Shown here: positions 14,479 through 15,987 of the stretch, one piece after another
Position numbering within the stretch: position 1 is the stretch's first letter
How the letters are laid out: the number at the start of each line of letters is the position of its first letter
Origin: Cytophagaceae bacterium
Lineage (GTDB): Bacteria; Bacteroidota; Bacteroidia; Cytophagales; Spirosomataceae
Reading direction: 5' to 3'
DNA: 15,987 bases
Assembly: GCA_947471105.1 (NCBI GenBank)
Contig: CANIYB010000019.1
Span: forward strand, 1 to 15,987
Notes under the pieces: model-generated
Seen by the model: the letters and a program-made list of their open reading frames with translations, nothing else
What the model was told of the DNA's origin: nothing
Databases searched by the model: none
Made by a program: the position numbers and the translations under genes

Positions 14479-15987
14479 TGAAAAATATAGGATTAATTTG
14501 CTCGTTTTTGTTGGTGACGTTTCTTGGCCTCAGCCAAAACACACCCTATTCAGTTCAAATGGCTGAGTCTTTAATGCATACGCATCAAGATTCCGTTCAA
14601 GTGAAATTGGGGAAACCCGCGACCTGGGATTATGAACAAGGTGTATTTTTAAAGGCTTTAGAATGGGTTTATCAACGAACTGGAGACGCCAAATACTTTA
14701 CTTACATTCAGAAAAATATCAACAGCTTTGTGAGTCCATCGGGTGAAATTAGAACCTATAAACCAGCCGAATTCAACTCGGATAATATAACGACGGGGAG
14801 AGCATTGTTATTTTTATACCAAGAACTCAATACAGAAAAATACAAGAAGGCGGCTGACCAATTAATGAAGCAAATTGCTACGCAGCCTAGAACAAAGCAA
14901 GGTGGTTTCTGGCATAAAGATCGTTATCCAGATCAAATGTGGCTCGATGGACTTTATATGCTTGAACCATTTTATGCCGAATACGGAAAAATCACGGGTC
15001 AAGACTATTGGTCAGATATAATCATGCAGTTTCAATTAATGGAAAAAGGCGCATTAGACCCTAAAACGGGTTTATTGTATCATGCCTATGACCATGAAAG
15101 GAAACAACCTTGGGCAAATAAGTCAACTGGTCAGTCGCCAAATTTCTGGGGCAGATCGATGGGTTGGTACATGATGGCGCTCGTAGATGTGCTAGATTAT
15201 ATGCCCACAAACCATCCAAAAAGATCCATTTTAATTAATCAATTAGCTAGATTATCAGCTGCCTTATTGAAAATTCAAGATGCAAAAACGGGTCTCTGGT
15301 ATCAGGTACCCAATTTTCCAGGAAGAAAAGGGAATTACTTCGAAGCATCATGCTCGAACATGTTTGTTTACGCGATGGCGAAAGGAATACGAAAAGGGTA
15401 TTTACCAAAAATTTATGCAGGTAAAGTTTCAAAAGCCTATGATGGTATATTGAAAAATTTCATCACAAAAGATGCGCATGGCTACATTCACATTGAAAAA
15501 ACGGTTAGTGTGGGTGGATTGGGTGGACAACCCTATCGAGATGGTTCTTATGAATATTATTTAAGTGAGCCCTTAAAAACAGATGATTTAAAAGGTGCGG
15601 GGCCATTTATTATGGCTTCCTTGGAGATGGAAATTGCGAAAGAATTGGCGATTGGCCAAGGCAAAAAAGTTGTCTTAGATTATTACTTCAACCATGAATA
15701 CAAGGTTTCAAAATCAGGCAAAAAGGAATTCAATAAGTTTTATATGTGGGAAGAGCGGAAAGATCGCGGGTACAGTTTATTTGCAACTCAACTAGAGCAA
15801 ATGGGACTTAAAACGGATTCATTATCTGTAGCTCCCACTTTTGAAAATTTAAAAAATACAAATATCTACATCATTGTGGATCCTGATAATTTGAAGGAGT
15901 CTCCTACCCCGAACTATGTTCAAGCAAAGGATATCGATGAGATTGAGAAATGGGTGAAGCAAGGAGGCAATTTGATTTTATTGGCCA
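14478..15987 (+). CDS. GH105 hydrolase with C-terminal DUF4350-like domain (3' truncated)
   Basis: The frame is open from the ATG at 14478 to the window end (503 codons visible). A signal peptide (MKNIGLICSFLLVTFLGLS) is followed by a GH105 domain at about 25-390: Asp102 (NSDNITTGRA), likely catalytic Asp157 (DQMWLDGLYMLEPF), His202 (GLLYHAYDHE), FWGRSMGWYMMAL (223-235), EASCSNMFVYAMAKGI and SVGGLGGQPYRDGSYEYYLSEP (344-365). From about 397 a different domain begins (KVVLDYYFNHE), continues through GYSLFATQLEQMG and NIYIIVDPDN, and is cut at EIEKWVKQGGNLILLA, which resembles the DUF4350/ThuA-like glutamine-amidotransferase fold. The GH105 part releases unsaturated uronate; the second domain's role is unknown. 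The gene differs from the standalone GH105 in this window, which lacks the His and the extra domain. Confidence 0.9.
   Translation, partial: MKNIGLICSFLLVTFLGLSQNTPYSVQMAESLMHTHQDSVQVKLGKPATWDYEQGVFLKALEWVYQRTGDAKYFTYIQKNINSFVSPSGEIRTYKPAEFNSDNITTGRALLFLYQELNTEKYKKAADQLMKQIATQPRTKQGGFWHKDRYPDQMWLDGLYMLEPFYAEYGKITGQDYWSDIIMQFQLMEKGALDPKTGLLYHAYDHERKQPWANKSTGQSPNFWGRSMGWYMMALVDVLDYMPTNHPKRSILINQLARLSAALLKIQDAKTGLWYQVPNFPGRKGNYFEASCSNMFVYAMAKGIRKGYLPKIYAGKVSKAYDGILKNFITKDAHGYIHIEKTVSVGGLGGQPYRDGSYEYYLSEPLKTDDLKGAGPFIMASLEMEIAKELAIGQGKKVVLDYYFNHEYKVSKSGKKEFNKFYMWEERKDRGYSLFATQLEQMGLKTDSLSVAPTFENLKNTNIYIIVDPDNLKESPTPNYVQAKDIDEIEKWVKQGGNLILLA

Noticed and set aside
14303..14566. 87-codon plus-strand frame spanning the kduI/GH105 junction
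   Set aside because: It is out of frame with both genes, whose sequences are conserved throughout; the TAATG junction explains the region.
1..15987. CRISPR array, insertion sequence, prophage or integration site
   Set aside because: No regularly spaced repeats, transposase, integrase or tRNA-end duplication was seen; the sequence after tRNA-Ser is a terminator with no direct repeat of the tRNA 3' end.

Overview
The window looks like chromosome from a low-to-moderate GC member of the Bacteroidota, most likely Cytophagales. Three things point that way. The tmRNA encodes a nine-residue tag ending in YAMAA. Matches to the Bacteroidota -7 promoter element TAnnTTTG lie upstream of several genes. 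Several families are typical of the phylum: the five-helix Lnb-type protein, GH105 enzymes, an S1 sulfatase, and secreted proteins with short Bacteroidota-style signal peptides. The genus cannot be fixed from the sequence; freshwater Cytophagales would fit.

Layout. (1) 1-2112: the 3' end of a DHA2-type (EmrB/QacA-like) MFS exporter, followed by a TolC-type outer-membrane channel. (2) 2107-3866: alanine dehydrogenase (minus strand) divergent from an Lrp/AsnC-type regulator, with striking perfect inverted repeats between them. (3) 3895-4319: ssrA (tmRNA) with its own promoter element and intrinsic terminator. (4) 4457-5845: a secreted M24 aminopeptidase P, ending at a bidirectional terminator. 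(5) 11668 down to 5889, minus strand: six tightly packed genes, rsmI - lnb-like - threonine aldolase - rhaM - GH105 - sulfatase. (6) 13564 down to 11804, minus strand: an acetyltransferase-like protein of unknown role, a compact miaA and a tRNA-Ser(UGA). (7) 13648-15987, plus strand: kduI, then a GH105 enzyme with a DUF4350-like C-terminal domain, cut by the window end.

How the genes fit together. Two GH105 enzymes, L-rhamnose mutarotase, an S1 sulfatase and KduI lie on both sides of the miaA block. Together they suit breakdown of lyase-generated oligosaccharides that carry a 4,5-unsaturated uronic acid next to rhamnose, meaning rhamnogalacturonan I or, given the sulfatase, an ulvan-like sulfated polysaccharide. 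GH105 releases the unsaturated uronate, which opens to 5-keto-4-deoxyuronate and is isomerised by KduI. RhaM converts the anomers of rhamnose. No lyase, SusC/D pair or regulator for this pathway is inside the window.

The most unusual points are the divergent nuclease/GNAT-like gene overlapping miaA, the shortened MiaA lying directly upstream of a tRNA that is its expected substrate, the run of housekeeping and sugar genes in one apparent operon, and a hairpin in the alanine dehydrogenase leader that looks like an attenuator.
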